Positions 1 to 10,062 of a stretch of DNA of 64,000 nt are shown piece after piece; the stretch's first letter is position 1, and every line of letters begins with the position of its first letter. The stretch is taken from assembly GCF_900109455.1 (NCBI RefSeq), contig NZ_FOAG01000012.1, positions 1 to 64,000 on the forward strand, given 5' to 3'. A program made the position numbers and the translations under genes. A model generated the notes under the pieces. It was not told the DNA's origin, made no database searches, and worked only from the letters and a program-made list of their open reading frames with translations. The DNA is from Roseovarius azorensis. GTDB taxonomy: Bacteria; Pseudomonadota; Alphaproteobacteria; Rhodobacterales; Rhodobacteraceae.

Positions 1-43
1 GGACCTCGGGCGAGTAGCGATTTGCCATTTTGCTTTTCGTCAT
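1..43 (-). CDS. IS3-type transposase OrfA, N-terminal fragment (runs off window)
   Basis: Reading leftward on the minus strand, an ATG at 41-43 opens a frame that begins MTKSKMANRYSPEV and is still open at base 1. An AGGA ribosome-binding site lies about 8 bases upstream. The opening, a few basic residues followed by RYSPE, is typical of IS3-family OrfA proteins, the small helix-turn-helix subunit that joins with OrfB by frameshifting to make the transposase. Only 14 codons are visible, so the family call rests on this short motif and on the neighbouring prophage-like debris. Another small DNA-binding protein is possible. Confidence 0.42.
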   Translation of the reverse strand, partial: MTKSKMANRYSPEV

Positions 44-79
44 AACCATCATCCTTACTTAAGTTGATGGTCTCCGACA
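1..79. mobile_element. Probable insertion-sequence end inside a phage gene
   Basis: The putative transposase start at 43 points away from the phage gene at 98. The bases between them could be the IS terminus. Reading from the phage side, the sequence starts TGTCGGAGACC at 79 and runs down, so the element would end in CA on the plus strand, as IS3-type elements do (TG...CA). The phage frame at 98-397 is open leftward only to the stop at 65-67, just past this proposed end. The second inverted repeat is outside the window, so the exact boundary is an inference. Confidence 0.35.
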
Positions 80-97
80 AACCCGGAGCGATTCACC

Positions 98-397
98 GTG
101 ACCGCCGCAGCCGCCGCCAGTTCCGGCGACGGCGTCCTGATCGGCAGCCTCTTCGGCATCGCCTTCGGGGACGCCGAGATCGGCGACATGCTGACTCTCG
201 CCACCACGGGCGTCTTCGAGATGCCCAAGCCCTCAACCGACGTGCTGGCCGTGGGCGACCCGGTTTATTGGGACGACAGCGCCGGGCTGGCCACGTCCGA
301 CGACGACACCGGCAACAACAACCTGATCGGCGTTGCCGTCACCGCCGCCGGGAACCCGTCCAGCGCCGTGAATGTGCGCCTGAACGGCAGCATCTAA
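98..397 (+). CDS. DUF2190-type phage head protein, probably clipped at its N-terminus
   Basis: The 99-residue product has the DUF2190 pattern: SSGDGVLIGSLFG near residues 8-20, then TTGVFEMPK, GDPVYWDD, LIGVAV and a C-terminal VNVRLNG. Proteins of this family are small capsid or decoration proteins of tailed phages, often encoded after the major head gene. Family members usually carry about ten more residues before the first strand. Here the frame upstream (PERFTVTAAA) looks native but reaches a stop at 65-67 with no ATG, which fits interruption by the adjacent IS end. A GTG at 98 with GGAG about ten bases upstream could still give a slightly shortened protein. It is most likely a remnant. 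Confidence 0.7.
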   Translation: MTAAAAASSGDGVLIGSLFGIAFGDAEIGDMLTLATTGVFEMPKPSTDVLAVGDPVYWDDSAGLATSDDDTGNNNLIGVAVTAAGNPSSAVNVRLNGSI

Positions 398-401
398 GCT
401 G

Positions 402-614
402 ATGGGCGCGGCCACTACCATTGACTCCCGCCTAGCGCGCATGCACCGGGCGCGTGACAAGGTGGCGTTGATGGTAGTGGCCGATGCTGTCTATGCGCCG
501 ATCTTCCAGCGCCTTGACGCCCTGATCGCCGAAGCCGAAACGGCTGGCGATGTGGTGGCTCGCGCACGCGCCGTGGTGGCTCAGAACGCTATCCGCAGCA
601 ACTCTTCTTGCTGA
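402..614 (+). CDS. Small phage-like hypothetical protein, C-terminus possibly recombinant
   Basis: This 70-residue ORF starts 4 bases after the DUF2190 stop, as phage head genes often do. It is mostly helical (residues 5-60, with a DAVYAPIFQRLDALIAEAE stretch) and has no cysteine-rich, membrane or catalytic motif that I recognise. Its last 11 codons overlap the 3' end of the oppositely oriented integrase gene, and the tail NAIRSNSSC does not continue the helix pattern. The gene may therefore have been cut at the junction with the integrase module. Function unknown; position suggests a head or head-tail connector accessory protein. Confidence 0.5.
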   Translation: MGAATTIDSRLARMHRARDKVALMVVADAVYAPIFQRLDALIAEAETAGDVVARARAVVAQNAIRSNSSC

Positions 615-1849
615 TGGGCCAGTGACGCCCCGTCGCCATACTCTTCGCGGGTCAGCCGGTGCCCCATCAGGTCGCGCCGCAGCCGTTCATCCACCTTGGC
701 TGCCATCAGCCGGTCTTCAAACGAGTGTCGTAGCGAATAGAGCGAATGACTGTCCGTCTCCAACAACCCGTTCTCGCGCAGGAACTTGTTCACCGCGCCA
801 GACAGCCCCGACTTGTCGCGGTAGCGGGGGAAGCCGTTGGGGAAGCGGCGCATGGCCTCCAAGCTGACGCCGGTCAGGGCAATCTTGCGCCGGGCGCGGC
901 GGCTCTTGAGTTGGCGGCCTACAGGCTCAATCGAGATGTGCGGGACGTTGGCGCTCAGGTGGATGGTCTCGGGCGTCAGCGCCGCAATCTCGGATGGCCT
1001 GCATCCCGTGTTCACCATCACGAGCAAGATCGCTCTGGCCTCTTCGTTGAGGCCGTCCAGCGCCCCCGGCTTCAACAAGTGGTCGCGTATCCATGCGACA
1101 GAGAAGGGCGGGCGCTTGGCTGCCTCGCCCTCTTTCAAGGACAGGTCGGACAGGGGCAGCACCAGCCCGAGGCGCTTCATGCGGTTCACGGTCTTCAGCA
1201 CGTCGCCCAGATGAATCAGGTCCTTGTTGGCGCTGTTCGGAGTCAGGTCTTCGTCCGCGATGCGGTCAATCCACCAGTCCCGGAAGGTCAGCATGTCGTC
1301 GCCGGTTATCTCGGGCAGGGGCTTGTCGCCGACAACGGCGATGAAGTTCGCCACGGCCTTCTTTCGCGGATTCTCCCAGCGGCGAAGTTGGTCTTCGCTC
1401 TTGCCCAGCGTCTTGTCCTTGGCCAAGCCCCAATAGAGCGCCAGCGCCCGCGAGACGGTCACAGGCGGCTCGGAGACGCCGCCCAAGAGCGCGGCAGCCT
1501 CTGCCATGTTCGGCTCGCCCTTGTGCTCTGGCACGGCCTCTATACGTTCCAGAAGGTCCGTCTCGGGCAGGGAAGTCACCTTGGCGACGGGCAGGTAGCG
1601 GAAGCCCCGGCGCTCCGCCAGTTCGCGGGCAGCCTCGAAACGTCGCTCCGCATCGTCCGTGTCGCCCGCCAGACGGGCTTCCCAGCCCTCTATCAGTTCC
1701 GCCCATGCGGCGTCTGCCTTCAGCTTGGCCAGTTGCTCCGAGTCGGTGTGAAGGCTCTGGGAGACCAGTTCGCGCGGCTCTATGGCCGCGAACCGCTTGG
1801 GCACCCGGCGGCGCAGATGGTAGGTCTTCCCGATCTTCTTGAGCGTCAT
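581..1849 (-). CDS. Tyrosine recombinase / phage-type integrase
   Basis: The 422-residue protein would catalyse site-specific insertion and excision of the element at the neighbouring tRNA-Ser gene. The first 60 residues (TYHLRRRVPKRF...) match the DUF6538-type N-terminus seen on many alphaproteobacterial integrases. The catalytic half shows the box I arginine in NTGCRPSEI, a basic K-containing segment, YSLRHSF with Arg374, GH at 396-397 and the nucleophile Tyr404 in REEYGDG. All catalytic positions appear intact. The ATG at 1849 has a GAGGTG ribosome-binding site. It is transcribed away from the tRNA, and its 5' end lies about 135 bases from the tRNA 3' end, the classic arrangement for a tRNA-targeting integrase. 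Confidence 0.93.
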   Translation of the reverse strand: MTLKKIGKTYHLRRRVPKRFAAIEPRELVSQSLHTDSEQLAKLKADAAWAELIEGWEARLAGDTDDAERRFEAARELAERRGFRYLPVAKVTSLPETDLLERIEAVPEHKGEPNMAEAAALLGGVSEPPVTVSRALALYWGLAKDKTLGKSEDQLRRWENPRKKAVANFIAVVGDKPLPEITGDDMLTFRDWWIDRIADEDLTPNSANKDLIHLGDVLKTVNRMKRLGLVLPLSDLSLKEGEAAKRPPFSVAWIRDHLLKPGALDGLNEEARAILLVMVNTGCRPSEIAALTPETIHLSANVPHISIEPVGRQLKSRRARRKIALTGVSLEAMRRFPNGFPRYRDKSGLSGAVNKFLRENGLLETDSHSLYSLRHSFEDRLMAAKVDERLRRDLMGHRLTREEYGDGASLAHQQEELLRIAF

Positions 1850-1983
1850 GGCTACACCTCAGTGGCGGACGATGTAGCAAAAATGTGGACAAAAAAGTGG
1901 ATCATTGTCAACCGCTGGTTTCCCATGCTGTTGCCTAATATCCTGTTTTTAATGGAAAAATTCTCTGGATTGCCTGAGAAATT

Positions 1984-2073
1984 TGGCGGAGAGACAGGGA
2001 TTCGAACCCTGGGTGGGGTTGCCCCCACAACGGTTTTCGAGACCGCCCCGTTCGACCACTCCGGCACCTCTCC
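1984..2073 (-). tRNA. tRNA-Ser (anticodon CGA)
   Basis: The minus strand folds as a class II tRNA of 90 nt with an encoded CCA at 1984-1986. The acceptor stem pairs GGAGAGG with TCTCTCC (one G-T at its base) and the discriminator base is G, as expected for serine. The anticodon loop CTCGAAA gives anticodon CGA, reading UCG codons. A long variable arm (GGGGGCAACCCC region) and a TTCGAAT T-loop complete the structure. It is the integration target of the neighbouring tyrosine recombinase. Confidence 0.97.
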
Positions 2074-2214
2074 GCGGGGATCTGGTGGGGCGTGTAATCG
2101 CGTTTGACTGGGGGAGCAAGGGGTTTTGCATTGTTTTGCGGGATAATTTGCCTAGGTTGGGAACAAGGGTGATTTGCCCGCCTCATGCCTGGTGCGCCAC
2201 GAAGGATCGTCTAC

Positions 2215-3060
2215 ATGCCCATGCCCCGTTCGCGTGCCCCCGCACGCCTTGTTCTGACCCTGTGTGCCGGGTTCATCCTGCTGGCCATCGCGGCGGGGGC
2301 TGCGCGAGCGGCGGATCGCGAGCGGCTGGAGGCGTTTCTGGAGGTGACGGGGTTTGGCGTGGCGCTGGACAGCATCGCGCTGGCGGCGGCGGATGCGCCC
2401 GCGATGCTGGGCCTGACCACCAGCGATTTCGGCGCGGACTGGGCTCGCGTGGCGGGTGAGGTGTTTGATACCGAACGGATGCGGACGATGGGGCTTGATA
2501 TTCTGGCGGGCACGCTGAGCGACGAGATGCTGGGCCATGCGGCAGAGTTCTACGCCTCGGAACTGGGTCAGCGGCTGGTCGAGGTCGAGAACGCCTCGCA
2601 TCTGCATGAGGACGACGCCGCGCGGCGGGCGGAGGGCGAGGCGCTGCTGGCGGAGATGGAGACCGGGCGCATCGAGGTTCTGGAGAACATGCGCGAGGCG
2701 ATTGACAGTGCCGATACCGGTGTGCGCGCGGTGCAGGAGATACAGCTGCGGTTCCTGCTGGCGGCGTCCTATGCCGGGGTGCTGGGCTATGAGGTTGACG
2801 AGGACGCGCTGCGATCCGTGCTGGCGCAGGGAGAGGATTCGCTGCGCGAGGCGCTGGACGCCGCGGCGCTGGCCAATTCGGCCTATACCTACCAGGCGCT
2901 CTCGACAGAAGATCTGCGCGCCTATGTCGATGCGCTGGAACATCCGGTGATGCAGCAGGTCTATGAACTGATGAACGCGGTGCAATACGAGATCATGGCC
3001 AACCGGTTCGAGGTGCTGGCGGTGCGCATGGCCGAAATGCACCCGGTGCAGGAACTCTGA
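2215..3060 (+). CDS. DUF2059-family secreted protein, copy 1
   Basis: The 281-residue product has an N-terminal signal peptide (Arg-rich start, hydrophobic LVLTLCAGFILLAIAAGAA, cleavage near ARA-AD) and a helical body. Residues around LSDEMLGHAAEFYASELGQRLVEVE match the DUF2059 core, found in periplasmic proteins of unknown function. I chose the ATG at 2215 because AAGGA lies 8 bases upstream; the longer frame from 2185 lacks a clear site. It is followed 2 bases after its stop by a paralogue, so the two are probably co-transcribed and work in the envelope. No enzymatic motif is visible. Confidence 0.8.
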   Translation: MPMPRSRAPARLVLTLCAGFILLAIAAGAARAADRERLEAFLEVTGFGVALDSIALAAADAPAMLGLTTSDFGADWARVAGEVFDTERMRTMGLDILAGTLSDEMLGHAAEFYASELGQRLVEVENASHLHEDDAARRAEGEALLAEMETGRIEVLENMREAIDSADTGVRAVQEIQLRFLLAASYAGVLGYEVDEDALRSVLAQGEDSLREALDAAALANSAYTYQALSTEDLRAYVDALEHPVMQQVYELMNAVQYEIMANRFEVLAVRMAEMHPVQEL

Positions 3061-3062
3061 GT

Positions 3063-3869
3063 ATGCGGGCGCTTGCGGCGGCTTGTCTGGCGGTGGCGGT
3101 GATGGTGCTGCCGGTGCGGGCGGATGAGATCGCACGGCTCATGCAGGCGTTGCGGTTTGAAGAGACTGTCGGGATCATGCGCGCCGAGGGGCTGCGCTAT
3201 GGCGGTGATGTCGGCAAGGAGATGCTGGGCGACGCAGAGCGCGCCCGCTGGGGCCGGGTGGTGGACAAGGTCTATGATGACGAGGCGATGCTGGCAAAGG
3301 TCAGCGCGCGGTTCTCCGAGGCGATGGCGGGCGTGGATGTGGCGACGCTGCTGGCGTTTTTCGAGGGACCGGGGGCCGAAATCGTGGCGCTGGAACTTGC
3401 CGCGCGCCGGGCCTTGCTCGACGATGCGGCGGAGGCGGCGGCAGAGGCTGTATATGCGCGGATGGCCGCGGAGGGTGCACCGCTGGTGGATCAGGTCAGC
3501 GAGATCATCGCGGACAGCGATCTGACAGAGCGCAATGTGGCGGCCGCGCTCAATTCCAATCTGTCGTTCTACCGCGGGCTTGCCGATGGTGGTGGGCTTG
3601 ATCTGGGCGAAGACGAGATGCTGGCCGAGATCTGGGCGCAGGAAGATGAGATGCGCCAGCAGACCGGCGACTGGCTGCACGCCTATCTGGTGATGGCCTA
3701 CGAGCCACTCGGCGCTGAGACGCTTGCGGATTACGCGGACCTTTGGCGCAGCGCCGAGGGGCGTGACCTGAACCGCGCGCTCTTTACCGCCTATGACGCG
3801 ATGTATGAGGATCTGTCCTATCGTCTGGGACTGGCCGTGGCGTTGCAGATGCGGGGTGAGGATCTGTAG
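3063..3869 (+). CDS. DUF2059-family secreted protein, copy 2
   Basis: A 268-residue protein with a short signal peptide (MRALAAACLAVAVMVLPVRA) and the same overall helical layout as the gene just upstream, including a segment ATLLAFFEGPGAEIVALELAARRA that matches the DUF2059 helix pair. The start lies 2 bases after the previous stop, so translation is likely coupled. The two copies are clearly diverged, which points to an old duplication with different partners or different roles. Function unknown; a periplasmic location is inferred from the signal peptide. Confidence 0.78.
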   Translation: MRALAAACLAVAVMVLPVRADEIARLMQALRFEETVGIMRAEGLRYGGDVGKEMLGDAERARWGRVVDKVYDDEAMLAKVSARFSEAMAGVDVATLLAFFEGPGAEIVALELAARRALLDDAAEAAAEAVYARMAAEGAPLVDQVSEIIADSDLTERNVAAALNSNLSFYRGLADGGGLDLGEDEMLAEIWAQEDEMRQQTGDWLHAYLVMAYEPLGAETLADYADLWRSAEGRDLNRALFTAYDAMYEDLSYRLGLAVALQMRGEDL

Positions 3870-4066
3870 GTCCTGACCGGGCTGCGGGTGCGCGGCCTCT
3901 TGACTTTGGCCTGTCATTGGCTCATATGCGCGCAACCCGGCGGGATGATCTTGCCGGGTTTGTGTTTGAATGACACCCATGAGGGTGCGCTGTTCGAGGT
4001 GGCCAATGTGGCCGCAAACGCCCGTGACGCGGGGACCACAGAGCGCGGAAACGAAAAGGAAATACG

Positions 4067-4687
4067 ATGTTTGCGGTTCTCAAGACCGGCGGCAAGCAGT
4101 ACAGGGTGCAGTCGGGTGACATGCTCCGTGTCGAAAAGCTTGCGGCGGATGCCGGCGAGAAAGTTCAGTTCAACGAGATTCTGATGCTGGGCGGCGACGC
4201 GCCGGTCGTGGGCGCGCCCTTTGTGGCCGGTGCCGCGGTGCAGGCCGAGGTGATCGACCAGGTCAAGGCTGACAAGGTCATCAGTTTCATCAAGCGCCGC
4301 CGCAAGCATGGCTCGCAACGCACACGCGGCCACCGTCAGAAGCTGACGCTGCTGCGGGTGACCGAGATCCTTGCCAGCGGCGCCGAGAAAACCGGCGTGC
4401 GGGCGGCAACCGGTGCTGTCTCCGGGGCGGCTGTGACTGCGGCTGCGGCACCGAAAGCGGCAAAGAAGGCGGCGGCGCCCGCCAAGGATACCGATGACCT
4501 CAAACAGCTCAGCGGCGTCGGCCCTGCGCTGGAGAAAAAGCTGCTCGAGGCCGGTGTCACCTCCTTTGCCCAGATCGCGGCATGGACTGAGGCGGATGTT
4601 GCTGCTATGGACGAGAAACTGTCGTTCAAGGGCCGGATCGAGCGTGAAGGCTGGATCGAACAGGCCAAAGAACTGACAAAAGGCTAA
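4067..4687 (+). CDS. rplU: 50S ribosomal protein L21 with C-terminal helix-hairpin-helix extension
   Basis: Residues 1-103 are a full L21 ([14 protein letters not shown] start, [17 protein letters not shown] rRNA-binding segment, TEIL end). L21 normally ends here, but the frame continues about another 100 residues: an Ala/Lys-rich linker (about 110-140) and a domain with [20 protein letters not shown], a helix-hairpin-helix motif typical of DNA/RNA-binding folds. The total is 206 residues. AAAGGA precedes the start. It is followed 11 bases later by rpmA, the usual rplU-rpmA order. The extension may add a nucleic-acid contact; its function is not known to me. Confidence 0.96.
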   Translation: MFAVLKTGGKQYRVQSGDMLRVEKLAADAGEKVQFNEILMLGGDAPVVGAPFVAGAAVQAEVIDQVKADKVISFIKRRRKHGSQRTRGHRQKLTLLRVTEILASGAEKTGVRAATGAVSGAAVTAAAAPKAAKKAAAPAKDTDDLKQLSGVGPALEKKLLEAGVTSFAQIAAWTEADVAAMDEKLSFKGRIEREGWIEQAKELTKG

Positions 4688-4698
4688 GGAGAGACCCA

Positions 4699-4968
4699 AT
4701 GGCACACAAGAAAGCAGGCGGTTCATCCCGCAACGGGCGCGACTCTGACGGCCGCCGTCTTGGCGTCAAGAAATATGGCGGCGAGGCCGTGATCCCAGGC
4801 AATATTATCGTGCGTCAGCGCGGCAACAAGTTCTGGCCGGGCCTGAATGTCGGCGAAGGCAAGGATCACACGCTGTTCGCCGTGGCGGAAGGCGCCGTGA
4901 AATTCCACAAGGGCCTCAAGGGGCGCACCTTCATTTCGGTTCTGCCAGTGGCGGAGGCCGCAGAGTAA
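4699..4968 (+). CDS. rpmA: 50S ribosomal protein L27
   Basis: The 89-residue protein starts [20 protein letters not shown], the invariant L27 N-terminus that reaches the peptidyl-transferase centre, and continues with GVKKYGGE and GNIIVRQRG. The length is normal for the family. The ATG has an AAGGAGAG ribosome-binding site just after the rplU stop. The operon rplU-rpmA ends at a strong terminator 30 bases downstream, so obgE, often the next gene, is here transcribed separately together with an acetyltransferase gene. Confidence 0.98.
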   Translation: MAHKKAGGSSRNGRDSDGRRLGVKKYGGEAVIPGNIIVRQRGNKFWPGLNVGEGKDHTLFAVAEGAVKFHKGLKGRTFISVLPVAEAAE

Positions 4969-4997
4969 GCCGACCTTAAGGTTTTTGAACAACAAGG

Positions 4998-5025
4998 GGA
5001 TCGGCGACATCGCCGGTCCTTTTTT
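4998..5025 (+). terminator. Rho-independent terminator after rplU-rpmA
   Basis: A 10-bp stem (GGATCGGCGA against TCGCCGGTCC, one G-T pair) with a 2-base loop is followed by six T. It lies 30 bases after the rpmA stop and points along the plus strand. Confidence 0.9.
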
Positions 5026-5154
5026 AATTCCGGGGCGGGGGTTGGCACATCCCTGCCCGAATGACTGCACAATCTCGCGATATGCCGGTTGTGCTTTGTC
5101 AGGGGATTCCCATGTTTCTGCCATGGCCAAGGCGCTGACCGGAGGAGAAAGCGC

Positions 5155-7860
<2,706 letters not shown>

Positions 7861-7882
7861 ACCGAGGTCCGGAGGGCAGGGC

Positions 7883-9148
7883 ATGAAAGATCACACCGAC
7901 ATCGTCAGCCTGATGGCCGACATCGGCGCGCGCGCCAGGGCGGCGGCGGCGGATCTGGCGGTGGCCAGCGCCGAAAGCAAGCGACGCGCGCTCGAGGCGG
8001 CGGCGGATGCGGTGCTTGCTGCGCGCGCGAATATTCTGGCGGCCAATGCCGAGGATCTCGCCTATGGCCGCAACAAGGGGCTGTCGGCGGCGATGATGGA
8101 CCGTCTGGCACTCGATGAGGCGCGGCTCGCGGGGATCGTCGCTGGACTGCGTGCGGTGGCGGCGCAGGATGATCCGGTAGGCGAGGTTCTGGCCGAATGG
8201 GACCAGCCTTCGGGGCTGCATATCCGGCGGGTGCGCACGCCGCTGGGCGTGGTCGGCGTGATATACGAGAGCCGCCCCAACGTGACGGCTGACGCAGGCG
8301 CGCTCTGCCTCAAGTCGGGCAACGCGGTGATCCTGCGCGGTGGCTCCGAGAGCTTTCATTCCTCGGCGGCGATCCATGCCTGCCTTGTGGCGGGGCTGCG
8401 CGCGGCGGGATTGCCGGAGGACGCGATTCAACTGGTGCCGACGCGCGACCGGGCCGCGGTGCAGGCCATGCTGACGATGACCGACACGATCGACGTGATC
8501 GTGCCGCGTGGCGGCAAGGGGCTGGTGGGGCTGGTGCAGCGCGAGGCGCGGGTGCCGGTCTTTGCCCATCTTGAGGGGATCGTGCATATCTACATTGACC
8601 GCGCGGCGGACCCGGAAAAGGCGCTGCGCGTCGTGCTCAACGCCAAGACGCGGCGGACGGGCGTTTGCGGGGCCGCCGAATGCCTGCTGGTGCATCGCGA
8701 CATCGCCGACACCATCGGGCAGGGCGTGATCCGCGGGCTGATCGGGGCCGGGGTCGAGGTGCGCGCCGATGCGGCGTTGCGGGGCATCGCGGGCACGGTT
8801 GCGGCCGCTGACGGCGATTGGGGGCGGGAGTATCTGGACAGCATCATCGCGGTCAAGGTGGTCGACGACATCGACGATGCGATAGGCCACATCCGGCGCT
8901 ACGGCTCGAACCACACCGATTGCATCGTGACCGAGGATGACGCGGCGGGCGCGCGGTTCTTTGCCCGGCTCGACAGCGCGATTCTGATGCGAAACGCCTC
9001 GACCCAGTTTGCCGATGGCGGCGAGTTCGGCATGGGGGCCGAGATCGGAATCGCAACCGGCAAGATGCATGCGCGCGGTCCGGTCGGGGCGGCGCAGTTG
9101 ACCAGCTTCAAGTATTTGGTCGAGGGCGACGGAACCGTGCGCAGCTAG
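7883..9148 (+). CDS. proA: Gamma-glutamyl phosphate reductase
   Basis: ProA reduces gamma-glutamyl phosphate with NADPH to glutamate semialdehyde, the second step of proline synthesis. The 421-residue protein is full length. It shows [29 protein letters not shown], and the catalytic Cys262 in [22 protein letters not shown] precedes the ATG. Its stop overlaps the end of the convergent chpT gene by 4 bases, leaving no room for an intrinsic terminator between them. Confidence 0.97.
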   Translation: MKDHTDIVSLMADIGARARAAAADLAVASAESKRRALEAAADAVLAARANILAANAEDLAYGRNKGLSAAMMDRLALDEARLAGIVAGLRAVAAQDDPVGEVLAEWDQPSGLHIRRVRTPLGVVGVIYESRPNVTADAGALCLKSGNAVILRGGSESFHSSAAIHACLVAGLRAAGLPEDAIQLVPTRDRAAVQAMLTMTDTIDVIVPRGGKGLVGLVQREARVPVFAHLEGIVHIYIDRAADPEKALRVVLNAKTRRTGVCGAAECLLVHRDIADTIGQGVIRGLIGAGVEVRADAALRGIAGTVAAADGDWGREYLDSIIAVKVVDDIDDAIGHIRRYGSNHTDCIVTEDDAAGARFFARLDSAILMRNASTQFADGGEFGMGAEIGIATGKMHARGPVGAAQLTSFKYLVEGDGTVRS

Positions 9149-9747
9149 AGCATGAGACGGAATTCCGCCTCGTCCCGTGTGATTGAGATGAATGAGTTGT
9201 TTGCTTCAAGACACTCTTTCAGAATGAAAAAATGACAGGTCCGCGGATCGGGAGATGGCATGGGCGCGCGCCCTTCCATCGCCTCCCACAGGGTCATGTC
9301 AGGGCTCACGCTCTCGCCGCGCGCGATAATCTGCCAGGTCTTGCCGGTTTGCCGGATCGTCAGCATGCCGCCGCGCGGCAACGCCTGTTCGGCGGCGAGA
9401 ACCGCCAGCAGCAGGATCTGGGTCATCACGCGGCTGATCGTGCCTTGGGCGAACCATTCCACCGTCAGGCGCGGTCTGGCGCGGTAATGCGCGACCAGTA
9501 TCTGATGCAGCACCTCGGTGCCAAGGCCATGATCCGAAGAGGGATTGCCAAAGGCCAGACGTTGCAATTCGAGCGTCGCCCGCGCCCCGGCGATGCTCTC
9601 GCGGATCAGGGCCAGTTCCGGGCTGTCACGCATGCCCGAAAGCTCCAGCAATTCGAGACCGTTGACGACAGAGCCGAGAGGGCTTGCCAGATCGTGACAG
9701 ATGCGCGAGCCTGTCAGGGTTGCGAGCGTAAGGCGGTCTTGCGGCAT
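9145..9747 (-). CDS. chpT: Histidine phosphotransferase ChpT
   Basis: ChpT carries phosphate from the hybrid kinase CckA to CtrA (and CpdR) in alphaproteobacteria. The 200-residue protein has the phospho-accepting His18 in [22 protein letters not shown], a DHp-like helix hairpin, and a degenerate ATPase-like C-terminal half, the known ChpT layout. The ATG at 9747 is chosen for its GGAGAAG site; the longer frame to 9819 adds a basic tail without one. The gene is divergent from the DUF3553 gene and convergent with proA. ctrA, the likely target, is also in this window at 27,461. Confidence 0.88.
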   Translation of the reverse strand: MPQDRLTLATLTGSRICHDLASPLGSVVNGLELLELSGMRDSPELALIRESIAGARATLELQRLAFGNPSSDHGLGTEVLHQILVAHYRARPRLTVEWFAQGTISRVMTQILLLAVLAAEQALPRGGMLTIRQTGKTWQIIARGESVSPDMTLWEAMEGRAPMPSPDPRTCHFFILKECLEANNSFISITRDEAEFRLML

Positions 9748-9771
9748 GGTACTTCTCCGGCGGGGCGCGAT

Positions 9772-9954
9772 ATGGGCGATCTGAATTCGATACTGGAGCC
9801 GGGGATGCTGGTGCGGCACCCAGACCGGCCCGATTGGGGCGTGGGACAGGTGCAGTCAAACGTCGCTGGGCGCATCACCGTCAACTTTCGTGAAGTGGGC
9901 AAGGTGCTGATTGATGGCACAAGGGTCGAACTGTTACCTGTTCTTGATCCCTGA
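9772..9954 (+). CDS. DUF3553 small protein
   Basis: This 60-residue protein (MGDLNSILEPGMLVRHPDRP...) has the DUF3553 pattern: PGMLVRHPDRPDWGVGQVQS, then ITVNFREVGKVLI. The fold is predicted to be a small beta-barrel like the CarD/UvrD tail type, which binds proteins or RNA polymerase. The start is 24 bases from the divergent chpT start, so the two share a promoter region. Pairing of this gene with chpT is, as I recall, common in Rhodobacterales. Its role is unknown. Confidence 0.8.
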   Translation: MGDLNSILEPGMLVRHPDRPDWGVGQVQSNVAGRITVNFREVGKVLIDGTRVELLPVLDP

Positions 9955-9960
9955 TCCGGG

Positions 9961-9975
9961 TTAGCAAAGCGTTAA
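9961..9975. promoter_or_regulatory. Candidate CtrA box upstream of olsB
   Basis: TTAG-N7-TTAA matches the CtrA consensus TTAA-N7-TTAA with one mismatch and exact spacing. It lies 88 bases before the olsB start and just after the DUF3553 stop. CtrA, ChpT and SciP are all encoded in this window, so a site here is plausible but not proven. Confidence 0.4.
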
Positions 9976-10062
9976 CAGCGGCAGGTTGCCCGCGCCAGCG
10001 TGGTCGTTGCACTTTTGACCGGGCTTGCCTAGAAGGCGCGAGACAGCGCAAAGACGAGGCCT

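Larger units (their letters stand above)
1..1983. mobile_element. Right part of a genomic island/prophage remnant inserted at tRNA-Ser(CGA)
   Basis: The IS end, two phage-type ORFs and the integrase form one block that stops at the 3' end of the tRNA-Ser gene. Core genes begin right after the tRNA. This fits an element that used the tRNA 3' half as attB, with the tRNA copy restored at this end. A second copy of the tRNA 3' segment (attL) is expected left of base 1 and is not present in the window. The content visible here is degraded, so excision ability is doubtful unless the rest is outside. Confidence 0.72.

Noticed and set aside
41-97. ATG at 67 as start of a different phage frame
   Set aside because: The frame from 64/67 (VSDKPGAIHRDRRSRRQ) is Arg-rich without family likeness; the DUF2190 match lies in the other frame from 98.
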